DNA from: Symsagittifera roscoffensis
Taxonomy: Eukaryota; Xenacoelomorpha; Acoela; Convolutidae
Assembly (NCBI RefSeq): GCF_963678635.1
Contig: NC_087068.1
Location: 52,180,563-52,244,562, forward strand
Reading direction: 5' to 3'
Length of the DNA stretch: 64,000 bases
Shown: piece after piece, positions 50,601 through 62,234 of the stretch
Position numbering within the stretch: position 1 is the stretch's first letter
Layout of the letters: each line of letters starts with the position of its first letter
Notes under the pieces: generated by a model
Database searches by the model: none
Told to the model about the DNA's origin: nothing
Seen by the model: the letters and a program-made list of their open reading frames with translations, nothing else
Made by a program: the position numbers and the translations under genes

Positions 50601-52555
50601 ACTTAAGGAAAACCGAAGTAAATGTTTTGCAAAATCGACATTGCAAACCGAAATTTTAGAGAGTAAAATCCTAAATTTGCGCATAATTTTGTCCATCTGT
50701 GTATATTTTTCAACCAAAAGGAAGGAAAAATTTTTAGCTTTTGTTTTTCAAAGCTTTTTTGAGCAAATTTATGTGATCAGTTTGAGCAACGACTCTTCCC
50801 CAGCATAGATCATTTGCCATCGGACAGATTGACGCTTGTCTAATGTTGGTAGCCAGCTCCCGTGGGATTTAATGTTAATTGACTTCTTAAGTGATGGTAA
50901 TTAGGCTCGTTTCGTTTTTCTGGAACGCAGTTATCTGAGATGGTAGGTCGCAAAACTGATTTATATAGAGATTTGAATACTGTTTGATGTTTTTCAACCA
51001 ATTGTTTTTGAAGTTCAGGGCGCCGCCGTCTTTAGCACAGATTAAAACTCAAGGAATACCATTCATACTCTTTAAACTTAGACTAATTTCCAGGAAAACA
51101 GTCTAAGTGCGCTCTATAAGAGTTTGTGCAGACAAACCATTGAACACAGGTCAAGTAATTGTTGTTCGTATTCACAGCGCCGAAAAATTAAAAAGCTCAC
51201 AGCGCCAAAAATTATTCTTCCAAGTTATAAATAATTGATTAGAATATGAATAACTGCGGCAAATTCCGACTTCACATTCCAATATTTGTTCAAGTTCCAG
51301 TATAACAATTGTTTTCCGTTTTGTGTTTCTCAGAAACGTATTTAAAACAATCATTTTGCGTTGTGATTAGCTATTAAATTTTTGGCGCTCTGAGTAGGTT
51401 TATAATTTTTGTCGTTGTTGGCGTAGTGTAGTTTTTAGCGTTGCGTAATTTGGCATAATTTTTGGCGGTGTGGGAAAACCAAGCAGTTGTTTTTAAACAG
51501 AGTAACTCTCTCGCATTGTAGACTGCTTTTGATTTCATAGTTCCAAAAATATATACAATTAGCCTAGTTTAAGTTTTCAGATAGACCCGTAATCTCATGT
51601 CAATTTTTTTTTGCATTTTTAAATCTGAGGCTCATTCTGTTCGGTTGTTATTATTCTCAATCTGTTTCACTTGATCATTAATCATATCATTCTATTTATT
51701 TCTTCTCGTTATACGTTCCTTTAGTTTTTCCTATTTTATCAAATTCAAAGAGTTTGTTTTACTGGAATTTGAGATTTAGCAAAATTGTTGTGATAAACTT
51801 ACTAAATATTGTGTCTCTCAAGTTTACTCTTGTGTAATTTCATTTCAAATGCGCTGGGCTTTCGACTTTCGTCACTGACTTTGATTATCCTACCAAATCT
51901 TGCCGTTCCGCCCGAGGTCGAGTCAAATTTCTGTGACGTAACTAGACGCACGAAGGAGTGAGCTGGTGGAACGACCTCTAAAATGACCTCAGGTTGTAGT
52001 ACCACTTCTTTCTCTTTTTTTCATTGCCCTTGTCTTACTTAAAACCAATTTTAAATCGTAACTCAAATTATTGATGAATCACCCCAACACTCAATGTGTC
52101 TCAGTGAGCTTCCTTTCTTTTCCCAGGTGTCTATGTTTGAGATAGATGCCAAAATTCCATTCAAGGCGCTACCTTGAATTTTCACGGAAACTGGTTTCCG
52201 GAATTCAAGGACCAAACATATCAAACCAGTTCTACAAGCATCTACAAGAAATAGAACAGCAGTTGAATAACTTGATTAATGACCAAATAGTAAATGATCA
52301 TCCCCGAAACAATTCAGAACTGTAAGACTTCTGGAGCAAATCAAAAAAATTTTATTCATAAAAATCATGTGTTTTTTATGTTGATAAATTAAACCCCAAA
52401 TATACTTATAACTTCACCTAATCTCAATCTAAATCTGAACCCTCAAGTGTTTTGCCATGATGGCATCCAGTTTTCGTTCAACAAAAAGATTTTTTTCTAG
52501 TTTTTCTGGCGAATATAATCAAGCAACTCTCTTCCTAACCTGACGCGCCGTCTTT
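47634..52555. other. AT-rich non-coding stretch
   Basis: About 5 kb with no recognised gene or RNA. A minus-strand frame at 48690-48917 (75 codons) has more balanced composition but no motif. At 49,375-49,440 the phrase CTGAGCC(G/A)ATTAAAAT and its reverse complement recur. Confidence 0.45.
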
Positions 52556-53170
52556 CCAGAAAATGTCATTTTCGTCGCCTGGTAGCCATGTATCCTTACT
52601 AGAATCCTCAAGTTTGTGTGCTCTTGTTTTTTCTGTTTCGCTCTATTCTAGATCCATTTCTCGTTCTGGCACACTGTGGTCCTCTAATGATCTGCCCTTC
52701 TTTGTCCGAGACTATGTCACCAAGCTCACCAAGTCTGCCCCTATCTCGTCTGGTTTTATCTTGGCAATCAAGAATTCATCTTCATATCTATTGTATCTCA
52801 TGCTCGTCTTTTTGCGCCCGCCTCTTCTTGTCTCCATGGTCATGGAATTATCTAGTTTCATGCACTCTGGCAACTTGTTCTGATCAGGTTCATTCCAGTC
52901 CTAATCTGCAAGGGAGCCTTCATTCGAGTGGAATTTTGTCTTTTCATTTTCACCCAAGCTCGTGTTCTCGTTGCCATCGTTCTTCTCTCTGGTGCCCTTC
53001 TCGTTCACCTCACATATCGTTTCCACTATCAGGTACTCTAGTCCTTCCATGCTCTGAGGCGCGCACCAATTCTCCGGTGACGGGACATGAGGCTTCAGAT
53101 ATTCATAGTGCGCGGTGCGCCCTGTGCTCAAGCTGTAGAACCGACCCTTCTGGTGTACTTCTGTTATCAT
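52556..53170 (-). pseudogene. Family A post-integrase region, truncated
   Basis: The 89-codon piece 52901-53170 has the KGRFYSLSTGR stretch of the integrase C-terminal part, followed by CEVNEKGTREKNDGNE, the same peptide as at window position ~20-65. Beyond 52,900, minus-strand reading continues in another frame with similarity to residues ~75-130 of the first ORF (FLI.KI.PDE.G). Homology ends near 52,556, so the macro-like domain and 3' cargo are absent here. Confidence 0.7.
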
Positions 53171-54057
53171 GAATGGTCCTCTCCATTTCTTTAATTACTT
53201 CTTTGTTCCCTTGGGAGGGATGACATTCTGAAACACCCGGACATTTTTGCTACAGCGTACGGTTTCGCTTTTAGTTTTTTCTCATTCGCACTTTTTTGTT
53301 GTCTCATCTGCGCTTGGGCTGTGTTCCTTCTACACAGTTCATTCAGTTCTTATTGTCTTTTGATTGCCTCCCTTACGTAGGCTTGGAGTGGAATCTTTTG
53401 CGCCTCGTTTTATGAGTAGAAAAATGTCAATCGCATTACAGTTTCCCTCTTTTCATCAACTATTTTGTCAGAACCTCAACGAAGGCCTTCCCGGTGTCTG
53501 ATTGAGGAACATCATCTTGAGATCCAGTGTGTGATTAAACGATCGCAAGTTTCTTCAGCAGAGGCAGTTTGACACGGTACTGCTTCCGCAAATTTCGTGA
53601 AGTGGTCTGTGGTTACCAGTATCTGATTATATCCCGTTTCTGTCATGCTGAATTTTTGGTGGCCTATCTGCACAATTTCATTGAATTCTTAGTGGGAACT
53701 TCATCTTCCTCGGGTCTTTCACTTGCAGAATTGACGAACATGCATTGACCCATCTTTCGCAAGCTTTCCTCATTCCCGGCTAATCAAACTGGTGCAGTTT
53801 TCTTTGTTGCACACGATTTGATCATGCGACCTGAATAGCATCTCTGTCTGATACAGCTGTGGTAGTATGATTAGGTTATGTTTGTGAACTACTTTTTCTT
53901 CATCTCTTCTCTTGCATGCCACCAGGTCATCCGCAGTGTGATAGGGTAACACTTTTCGTTCCTGGTAGAACTGGCTCAAGATCTTGTAACTATCTTCCTC
54001 CAGATCCCCTTTCTCTTTTACCCAGGTCCGGATCCAATTGGAGAGATGGCTAGTCAT
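53171..54057 (-). pseudogene. Family A integrase remnant
   Basis: The 95-codon frame 53770-54057 has the features of the region before the integrase zinc finger (LPQLYQTEMLFRSHDQ). Left of it the integrase core is split over several frames; only short pieces can be read (for example EETCDRLI near 53,550). No intact DDE triad is visible. Confidence 0.6.
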
Positions 54058-54711
54058 CTTGTCATTCTTCTGTATCCCAACCTAGTCTGATAACCCGTAC
54101 CTCGCCTTCACATGCACCTTCAGTGCCATCATTTACCCTGTCAACTCTCCCAGATTGTGGATATCATCTCTTACTTGACACACACTATCCTGATGCTCAA
54201 GATTTTCCTGTCATTTTCGGACCCTAGATTCGTCTTGATGTTTGAACTGCAAGACAATTCCCTGAAAGGTTTCCTTGTTACTGCTATCATCTCTAATTCT
54301 TCTCCTCCGTTTGCATCATCACACTCTAGGTTGTGTGTTCCAGATGAGGGGTCTGTCTGCACTTCTCTATCCTAATTCTTCCTCTTTGCTTCTGCTAGTA
54401 TCATGCACAAATTTTCTTGCTCATCTTCATTTTTCATCGAGTTTTCGTCCACTTCTTCTGACTCGCCGGACAAATTTTCTGTTTCACCTTCGTATTCATT
54501 CAACAACCACTCCCCGGACTCTTGACCTGTTCCGAGCTGTTCAGCCTCCTCCTTGAATAACTTTTTTTCCTCCTCGACTTTGTCTCCATTAGTACCTTTT
54601 CTGGGATACTCTCGACTAATGTCCGTACCACTTTTTCACTCTATGGATCTCTGCCCTCTAACTGATTTTCTTCGCTCGAGCCCATTTTGGTTCTACTCAT
54701 TATAGTAATTT

Positions 54712-55368
54712 CTAGTTCATTCTTCTCATTTTCAGCTTTTTGTCGTCCATATTTTGAAGCAAACTCATTAGATCCTGTCCCACTACTGCTCTCCCCTTCT
54801 CGACCTCCTTTAGATCGTAACCTTTCGCCTTCAATGTTTCCATGACTAGTTTCGGTTTGAGCAACATTTCCACCAGCATTCCTGATTGTAACCTTAGAAT
54901 CTTTGTCTCCCGGTGTTCGGTGGGTAATTCAGGGTGATCCTCGATCAGTTTCCCCGACTCGCCGAGCCATGTCGTGAGTGGTAAGCTGTCATAGGTTCCC
55001 CTGTCCATGAATGAAAATCCATCTTTTATTTCAGCCCTGTCAGCCTCCCTTTGCTCTTGCCTCTCGTAAAATTCCGTTTTTTCAATCAAGCTGCTTGTAT
55101 ACTGTTGCTTATCTCTGGTCCTGTGCTCAATCATTATGTTGTAACCATCCAGTCCTACTATCCATCTACCGATGTAGCTTTGATCCATTGAGTATGTTTT
55201 CAACCAAGAGAGTGCTCTGTTTTCAACCGGTAGCTTTAATGGCTCACTGCCCAGGTATGCTCTGTATTTCTCCACGAATGCCACCACCGCAAAAATCTCC
55301 GCCTTGGGCGCCCCGTACTTCATTACCGTGTCGCTCAGGACTTTGCTCCCGTTTGCTATTGATCTCAA
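54712..55368 (-). pseudogene. Family A RNase H domain
   Basis: A 218-codon frame with KVLSDTVMKYGAPKAEIFAV, RAYLGSEPL and a VENRALSWLKTYS segment, typical of the Ty3/gypsy RNase H. The usual Asp in the (T/V)DN(R/H) motif is replaced by Glu (VENRALSW). The conserved N-terminal Asp motif lies beyond the frame start. A ~100-residue Glu-rich spacer follows. Confidence 0.75.
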
Positions 55369-55469
55369 TACGGTCTTGCCATTCCATTCATGCTCTTGAT
55401 GAATACATGCATGCCATTCTCTGTAGGCATGCCCAATACCGGAGCCTCATACAACTCTCGTTTTTTTCT

Positions 55470-56173
55470 TTAAAAGGACTCCTCCGCAGCGTTATTCCAC
55501 GTGAATTTCTTACCCTTGTGTCTCATGATTTGTTGCATCGGGTATACTTCATCCGTGTAACGTTTGATGAACTCTCTATAGTAATTCGAGAAACCAACAA
55601 AGCTCATCAACTGATGTTCAGTCTTTGGCGACTTCCAAGTCAGGACTGCCTCTACAGCATCTGGATCTGGTCGGATGCCATGCTTGTCTACCATCCTCCC
55701 GAGGTAATTTATCGAGTCCTTCAATACCTCACATTTCGAGGGCTTGCCTTTCAACCCTTTTCATGCATGCAAGCACTTCGTCCAATCGCTAGATATCATC
55801 CTCGAGGGTTAGCGTCGCAATTACCACGTCGTGCACATTACAAAGTTACTATATTTCTTGTTCTTCTTGTTAGTGCCTGTGACATCAGTTGCTGTAATAT
55901 AGCTGTCGCATTGCATAGCCCGAATGGCATCCTCTTCTATTTAATCAATCACAGCTCGCAAGTAAACCCCATTTTGTCTCTATATTGTTTTCTTAGAGGT
56001 ACCTGCCAGAAGACCGACCCCAGATCATGAGTTGTAAAAAACTTGGCATCCCCAAAATTTGAAAGGCTCTCGTCTATCCTCGGTATGGGATAAGCATCTT
56101 TCACCGTGACGGAGTTCAGATATCGAAAGTCGCAAGAAAATATCAGTTGATCTCCTTTCTTTTTCGCAATCAC
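55470..56173 (-). pseudogene. Family A reverse transcriptase, broken
   Basis: Two frames: 55949-56173 (FSCDFRYLNSVTVKDAYPIP, FFTTHDLGSVFWQVPL) covers the fingers and first palm motif; 55470-55754 (LGRMVDKHGIRPDPDAVEAV, MSFVGFSNYYREFI) covers the thumb and connection. Between them, at about 55,825-55,840, the catalytic YxDD box is visible in a third reading, with the first Asp replaced by His. Catalytically dead. Confidence 0.8.
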
Positions 56174-56363
56174 TACTCTACACGCCCGCGGTGATTTGGA
56201 TCATTTTATCATGTCATAGTCTAGCAACGTTTCTATATATTTTAGTACATGCATCCGATTTGTGTGGGGTCAAGCTCCTCGCCCCCTCCCTGTGCGGTAC
56301 CGCCGACTCCTCTAGTTCTTTTTCATGCTCAACAAAAATACAGCACCCGATATCCGCTCAGTG

Positions 56364-56744
56364 TCACGAAAAGACGTCCTGATTCCAATCTAAAACATCC
56401 TTGAAGGCTTCGAGCTGTTCTTCCGTTACTTTCCCATTGAAGTTTTCAATTTCTGGTAATACCGGTTTATCCATTTCCAATTTCTTTGGTTTGGGTCTTT
56501 CTGGAAAATTCGAACAGCTGGACAGTCCATCGTCTGTTTCTGATTTATGTGAATTGATAAGACTCGATGAAATTTTTATTCGCTTGAATCTATTCAAGAT
56601 ACAAATCTTGTTCTTATGAATTGGACAATCAAGAACTTCATACTTTCTAATACTTTCAGTTATTTCATATCTAGTTTTCACCGGTAATGCGTTTCCCAGT
56701 TTCTTCCCTCTCTGGATTTTGATTGGTATATCATGAGTATTCAA
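56364..56744 (-). pseudogene. Family A protease-RT linker
   Basis: A 126-codon frame (SSCSNFPERPKPKKLEMDKP, VLPEIENFNGKVTEEQLEAF) leading to a DVLDWNQDVFS motif, the usual stretch before the RT of Ty3/gypsy elements. It includes a SIRKYEVLDCPIHKNK region of unknown role. Confidence 0.65.
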
Positions 56745-56919
56745 CAGATTACTGACCCAGAGGCCACTCTTGGTGATCGAGAATGATCTTCCTAAAATAG
56801 CAGCGCTTTGGCTTTTTGTCTTTGGTAATATTCAAACCTGCTTTTTATCACTGAGTTAATTGTAGTTCTTCATTCTCAAACTTACTATTGCTGCGTCATT
56901 AGCTTCCAAGCTCACCCTA

Positions 56920-57369
56920 CTACTCGAGAAAACTGAAGTTTTGCTCTCCTTTGTCATTATCAAATTTATTGGCTTGATTACTTTTTTCCTTTCCGGAACT
57001 TCGAATCCTAAACATCACATTGTTAAGATCAATCATTACATCAAAGTTCTTGATAAAATCCCTGCCCAAATTGAAATGATCCGATTCGTCTAGATTTTCC
57101 ACTACAAGGAAGCTTATCCACAGATTGCGTTCCCCCAATTTTATTGCTATTATCGTTGTTCTGCCACGGACCCTCAGCATCCATTTGTTTGCCGCTGAAA
57201 GCCAGATTCTGGAGCCTATAAGGTCTTTTTTGTCAAATCCCATCCGTTTCCAGGTTCCTATTGGTATCACGCTCAATACAGTTACCTTATCCAGTTGTCC
57301 CATCAATGGCGTCTTTTTTTCATTTATATCGGGTACATGTGTCTGCTTTACATCTGCTTCTGTTCCCAA
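56920..57369 (-). pseudogene. Family A retropepsin-like protease region
   Basis: A 149-codon frame. VIPIGTWKRMGFDKKDLIGS and NLGRDFIKNFDVMIDL are typical of the C-terminal half of a gypsy-type aspartic protease (flap to the GRD helix). The D(T/S)G active-site motif is not present in the open part, so the N-terminal half is lost or frameshifted. Confidence 0.65.
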
Positions 57370-58290
57370 GAGCTTGGCAACACTTTGATCTCACTTTGAT
57401 TTCCTCTCGACCCACATAAAACTGGCCCATCAGGTTCTCGTCGGACGTTATCATCATCTTTGTATAGATAGTGATTCCATCTATATCTAGCATGACCTCT
57501 TCTAACTTGTGTTCCGGGTGATTCTGATTCTTCACTGCTTCCCAAAACAGAGGACAGTCCAAACTAAAATGACATTTCTGATTACAGAAGAAGCGTTTCG
57601 CACCAACATTGATGATCAAGCCAATATAGAACTCATTTTCTTCCATCTGATTAATGTCGTCCTCATCTGGTGTATATCCCAGGCTTTTCATCACTTGTTT
57701 ATAAGAGGTGCAATCCGCTAAGTGATGATCTGCTGATCCACAATTTGCACATGACCTTCGCTTGTCCATATCGTCTATCGGCTTGTGCCACGTCGATCTT
57801 TGTTTTCGGTTTCATTAATATGTACTCTCTAGATTTCTGTCTCATCTCTACTGGGGTCGATGCGTTATCTTTTGATAGCGTAGAAGTGGTTGCCAACATC
57901 GTTCTTAAGTCGTCACTTTTCACCCCGTCGATGAATATTGAAGCAATGCTAAAGTTCCTCCTGTTAGTCGATTCCCTCGGATCACTTTTTCATCTCAGGC
58001 TCACTAGGTCATCCAGAAGTCGATCAATCGATTCGTCATCCCTCTGTCTCTTTTTTTCAAACCTCATCATAGCTTGATGCCCCTTCATTCCTGATCCGAT
58101 ACGGTTTTACAGATTTTCAAAAATCTTGTCTGGAGCATCACGTTCTTCTTCTTTTTTGGCTACCACACACTTCAGTGACGTGGCCTCCAGATTGCCTAAT
58201 ATCGATGTGCAGGCTCTTTCATCATTCAAGTTGTCTTTAACAAGATGTAGCCTCATTACCTCAACCCAGGTGTCTTGCAACCATGCGAAT
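57320..58290 (-). pseudogene. Family A Gag core and zinc knuckles
   Basis: 57320-57769 has CANCGSADHHLADC (C-x2-C-x4-H-x4-C) and a second knuckle-like FFCNQKCHFSLDC, then VMLDIDGITIYTKMMIT, which matches the linker at 63.83 kb. Reading upstream (to 58,290) gives the capsid-like region in broken frames, for example LRTMLATTSTLSKDNASTP at 57.85 kb, matching the repeated gag at 60-63 kb. Confidence 0.75.
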
Positions 58291-58495
58291 CATCTTTAAT
58301 TTCTTTTGGTTTCTTGAAGGTCTTTCTAGTCTTGCCTCCTCCTCCCTCGCTTGAATCCGTGCTTCTTGTGGCGATTCCTTCAAGTGTCCTATCATCATTT
58401 CCCAAGTGCTTGCCCACGTCATGGCATCTGATGCTACACTCGCGTGTGCGTTTGATTCCCTCCGTGCTCTTGTTGAAGTTGATGACTTTACCGTT

Positions 58496-59293
58496 TCAGA
58501 TCTTATGTTGTTGTGCATCTGGGGCAATGAAGTAGATTCTTGCTTCTTGCGGTTTGGTTCCGCCATGTCCACCCTTGGTCCATGTTGATTCACCGTTTTC
58601 TCTGGTACTGTTCTGAGTGATGGAGTTTCTCGAGAGCGCATCCAGTTTAGACTGAATAGCACGGGAACTCTCTGCTTGGTCTGTGCTCATCGTGTCCATT
58701 CCCTTCTCCAGACTCCAGAGTTTTTCGTTTACGATCTCATACCGCTTCTCCTTTTCTTCCATATCCCTCTTTATGAACTTCTCTCGTTCCTTGTCAGTCG
58801 TCTCCACTCTTTCAGCCACCTGTAGCAGCTTCTCTTCAGTTGCTCTTGCTGAGGTAAAGTAGTTATCAAGATTTTCATTTTTTATCTGTCGGACCTCTCT
58901 TCTCATTTCCTGGCGTTCTTCCTCACTACTCTTGAGTTCTTTGACCATCTGTTCTAACTTAAGCATCAAATCTCCCAATTCCACTGGCGGTACTTTCGAC
59001 TCTATAACAGGCCTTGCTGAGTGAGCCGCCGTTCTCTCTGCGATCTGTTTCCCAGCCTCCGTTGTTATAGCGGAAAGCGTTCCAAAGATCTTGCTTTTAT
59101 CGGTCCCTGTTATCGCCTCTTCCTTATCCTTCGATCTCAACTCCACGATAGCTGCAAATCTCTCCGTGAAGGATGTCTTCATTGTCTGTGAATCATCCTT
59201 TATTGTTTTTGGTGTGCTGCCAGTGACCTCGTTTTCATTGCCTATTCGTGAGAAACCAACTGTTTTTGCTCCTTCTTTTTCTGAATTCGGCAT
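58496..59293 (-). pseudogene. Family A Gag N-terminal coiled-coil region
   Basis: A 265-codon frame, mostly charged and helical (ELGDLMLKLEQMVKELKSSE, EKEKRYEIVNEKLWSLEKGM), ending in a frameshift to the 58261-58662 frame (133 codons, Arg/Glu-rich). A further 79-codon Lys/Arg-rich frame at 59329-59568 may be the very N-terminus. No known domain beyond coiled coil. Confidence 0.55.
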
Positions 59294-59570
59294 AGGCGTC
59301 GATTCTGTAGTTTTCCTTTCGACTTCATCTATGCTTTAATCAGGTGTCTCAAGTTCAACTTGCGTGATAGGTGTACTCTTTTGTCTTGTGAGCTTTTCTT
59401 CAGTTGTCTCCTCTTTTTGCCTTGGGTGTTCACCATGCTACCTGAAACGTGTTTCTTCGCTAATCTTGGTTTCGTTGTTACCATGGTCTGCCTCGGTTGC
59501 CATACTGGGCAATTTTGCTTCTGCTCGACTCCGCCTTTCTCTGCTAACGACACTCTTGTCCTTTTCATGT

Positions 59571-59884
59571 TCTTTATTTACAATTGCTGTCTATGAACAA
59601 TTTCGTCTATATACAGGTGTTTAAAAATGTGTCTGTAAAAATAAACGAAAACCAACAACTTTCTTAGTATTCTAAACCTTTAAAAACGATTCCTGTCGAA
59701 TGAGGGTTTAACAGTCCGATTCAAAACTTAGTTCTCCTAGTGTTTTCTGTGGTTGTTCCCATTCAAAGTATCCAACTCTAAACTACTAATTCAATTTAAA
59801 AAACCCAAAAATTTAAGAAGACCCCAGGAGCTATCATTGAATCCGATTCTTGTCCCACTAAGTATTGCCCCTTTTTTTATTCTC
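59571..59884. other. Spacer between head-to-head family A elements
   Basis: About 315 bp of AT-rich sequence with no frame. It could contain 5' ends or LTR remnants of both elements, but no matching repeats are evident. Confidence 0.4.
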
Positions 59885-60200
59885 CCATAACTCAAGTGTT
59901 GGGACCCTTAATTTACCCTCCCAGGATTAAGCGTTGGGACACTTAATTTACTATCCCAGGACTCAAGTGTTGGGACCCTTAATTTACCCTCCCAGGATTA
60001 AGCGTTGGGACAATTATTTTACTTATTTTACCATCCCAGGACTCAAGTGTTAGAGGACCCTTAATTTACTATACCAAGAATCAAGTGTGAAGACCCTTAA
60101 ATTACTGTCTCAGGACTCAAGTGTTGGGACACTTAATTTACTATCCAATGTCCAAGTATTGGGACCCTTAATTTGAAATCCCATGACCAAGTCTTCAGAT
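59885..60200. repeat. ~41-bp tandem repeat, about 8 units
   Basis: Units built on CCCAGGACTCAAGTGTTGGG followed by ACCCTTAATTTACT, with alternating variants (CAGGATTAAGCGTTGGGAC). It stands directly upstream of the plus-strand gag region and may be part of the 5' end of that element. Confidence 0.85.
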
Positions 60201-60319
60201 ACATAAATCACTATCTCGGTACTCAAGTCGATGTAGTTGCGCAGTTGATTCTTCTTCCCAGGAGTGCCTCAAAAGTTCGTGTAAATTTCCCCCACTCCCC
60301 AAAATACTCACCAAAATCC

Positions 60320-60878
60320 GATTTGGAGATGCTGAGAAAGCATAGTCAACCAGATGAGTCGAACAGAAGGATAAACCTGGCAGTAGCCTCAAACTTCATC
60401 GATGGTGTGAAAAATGATGAGCTTCGAACGATGTTAGCGACACATTACACCCCCGCTTTCAACCAATGCGCCAACACCAGAGGAGTTGAGACTCAAGTCA
60501 AAGGAATACCTTTTACGGAAGCCTCCATCGAGATCTGGATATTACAAAAACATTTATGGCAATTTCAACAACAGACCAGCAAACCAAGGTAACAACTGGT
60601 ACAAACCAAGGGACGATATGGATAAGAGACGCTCTTGTGGAAATTGCAGTTCGACGGACCATCATGTATCAGCATGCCCATCCTACAAACAGGGCATGAA
60701 AGCAATAGGCTTTAGCCTCGAGGATGAAGATGCGTCAGAGGTCGATCATGAAGATTTCATGAGAGGAGTAATTGCGAAATTCGGCCCAAGTTTTGTCTAT
60801 AACTTGGAAGGTCATTTTAAATCGGATTGCTCATACTTTTGGGATGCTGTAGCAGACATAAAGCATCCAAGGCATTAG
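60320..60878 (+). pseudogene. Gag fragment, unit 1
   Basis: Starts within the capsid region (LAVASNFIDGV), changes frame near 60,490 and continues through the zinc knuckle CGNCSSTDHHVSAC to a TAG at 60876-60878. The second knuckle has lost both leading cysteines (VYNLEGHFKSDC). It lacks the N-terminal Gag. Confidence 0.7.
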
Positions 60879-61099
60879 GAAGCATTAACCGGTGTGAAAG
60901 ACGTCTGCTTATGTTATATATGAGGTTGAGAAAAATAGGCCTAATAACCGTTGGCTCAAGGGTCAGGGACACTATTTCTTGTGCTTTCATACCTCATCAA
61001 GGAAGAAGTCATCCCAGTGATTCGGACAGAAGGGAAAATCCAGAGCCCTTATCAGGGGGCAATGATGCTCAAGTGGGGCACTCAAGAGACACTACATCA

Positions 61100-62041
61100 A
61101 TGGCCACAGCCTTTGAACCTCTGAACAGGTCCTTGGAGACATTCCTAACGAGGTTGTCTAGAACCAATGAACGCAGTGAAAATTCCAGAAGGGTTTTTAA
61201 GAAACCAAGATGCTATAAAGATGAATATAATGGCTTCATTGATACCTGGATAAAAGTAATGAAACTTTGAAGAGGAGGACTTGTCAGATAGACAAGAATG
61301 CAGTTCTCTCACCAGTAACCCGGAAGGGACAGCCCTAAACTGCATGATGGCCAAAAAGCAATACCAGCGGGACACTCCTGAGAAAATCTTCGAAATCTTG
61401 TTAAATCGTTTTGGCTTACGATTGATGCGATTCGAGAAACAGAGGCAACGTGAAGACGAGACAATAGACAAATTTCTAGACGATTTGGAGATGCTGGGAA
61501 GGCGTAGTCAACCAGATGAATCGAACAGAAGGATAAACCTGGCAGTAGCCTCAAAATTCATCGATGGTGTGAGAATGATGAGCTTCTAACGATGTTAGCG
61601 ACACATTACACCCCCGCTTTCAACCAATGCGCCAACACCAGAGGAGTTGAGACTCAATTCAAAGGAATATCTTTTTCTGAAAACTCCATCGAGATCTGGA
61701 TATTACAAAAACAATTATGGCAATTTTAACAACGGACCAGCAAACCAAGGTAACAACTGGTACAAACCAAGCGACGATATGGACAAGAGACTCTCTTGTG
61801 CAATTGCAGTTCGAGGGATCATCATGTATCAGCATGCACAACCTGCAAACAGGGCATGAAAGCAATCGGCTGTAGCCTCGAGGATAAAGATGCGTCAGAG
61901 GTCGATCATGAAGATTTCATGAGAGGAGTAATTGCGAAGTTCGGCCCAAGTTTCTTCTGTAACTTGGAAGGTCATTTTAAATCGGATTGCCCATATTTTT
62001 GGGGTGCTATAGCAGACATAAAGCATCCAAGAAGGCATTAG
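61100..62041 (+). pseudogene. Gag fragment, unit 2
   Basis: Begins at MATAFEPLNRSLETFL (61100) and runs through WIKVMKL, MMAKKQYQRDTPEKIFEILL and FIDGV, then the knuckle region. Frame breaks occur near 61,268, 61,590 and 61,790; one short deletion removes part of the GVQGHQAM region present in unit 3. Stops at 62039. Confidence 0.7.
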
Positions 62042-62234
62042 GAAGCTTTATCCGGTGTGAAAGACGTCTGCTTATGTTATATATGAGGTTGAGAAAAATA
62101 GGCCTTATAACCGTTGGCTCAAGGGTCAGGGACATTATCTCTTGTGCTTTCATACCTCATCAAGGAAGAAGTCATCCCAGTGATTCAGACAGAAGGGAAA
62201 ATCCAGAGCCCTTATCAGTGGGCAATGATGCTCA

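Larger units (their letters stand above)
52556..59570 (-). mobile_element. Family A element, degenerate, minus strand
   Basis: Reading right to left: gag (59.57-57.7 kb), protease (57.4-56.9), RT (56.2-55.45), RNase H (55.4-54.7), integrase remnants (54.1-53.2) and the post-integrase acidic region (53.2-52.56), where it is cut off before the macro-like domain. Many frameshifts and stops. The order and shared peptides tie it to 1-1257 and 60-64 kb. Confidence 0.85.

Noticed and set aside
55011..56030. 339-codon + strand frame over the minus-strand family A RT/RNase H
   Set aside because: Antisense to clear RT and RNase H motifs; shadow frame.
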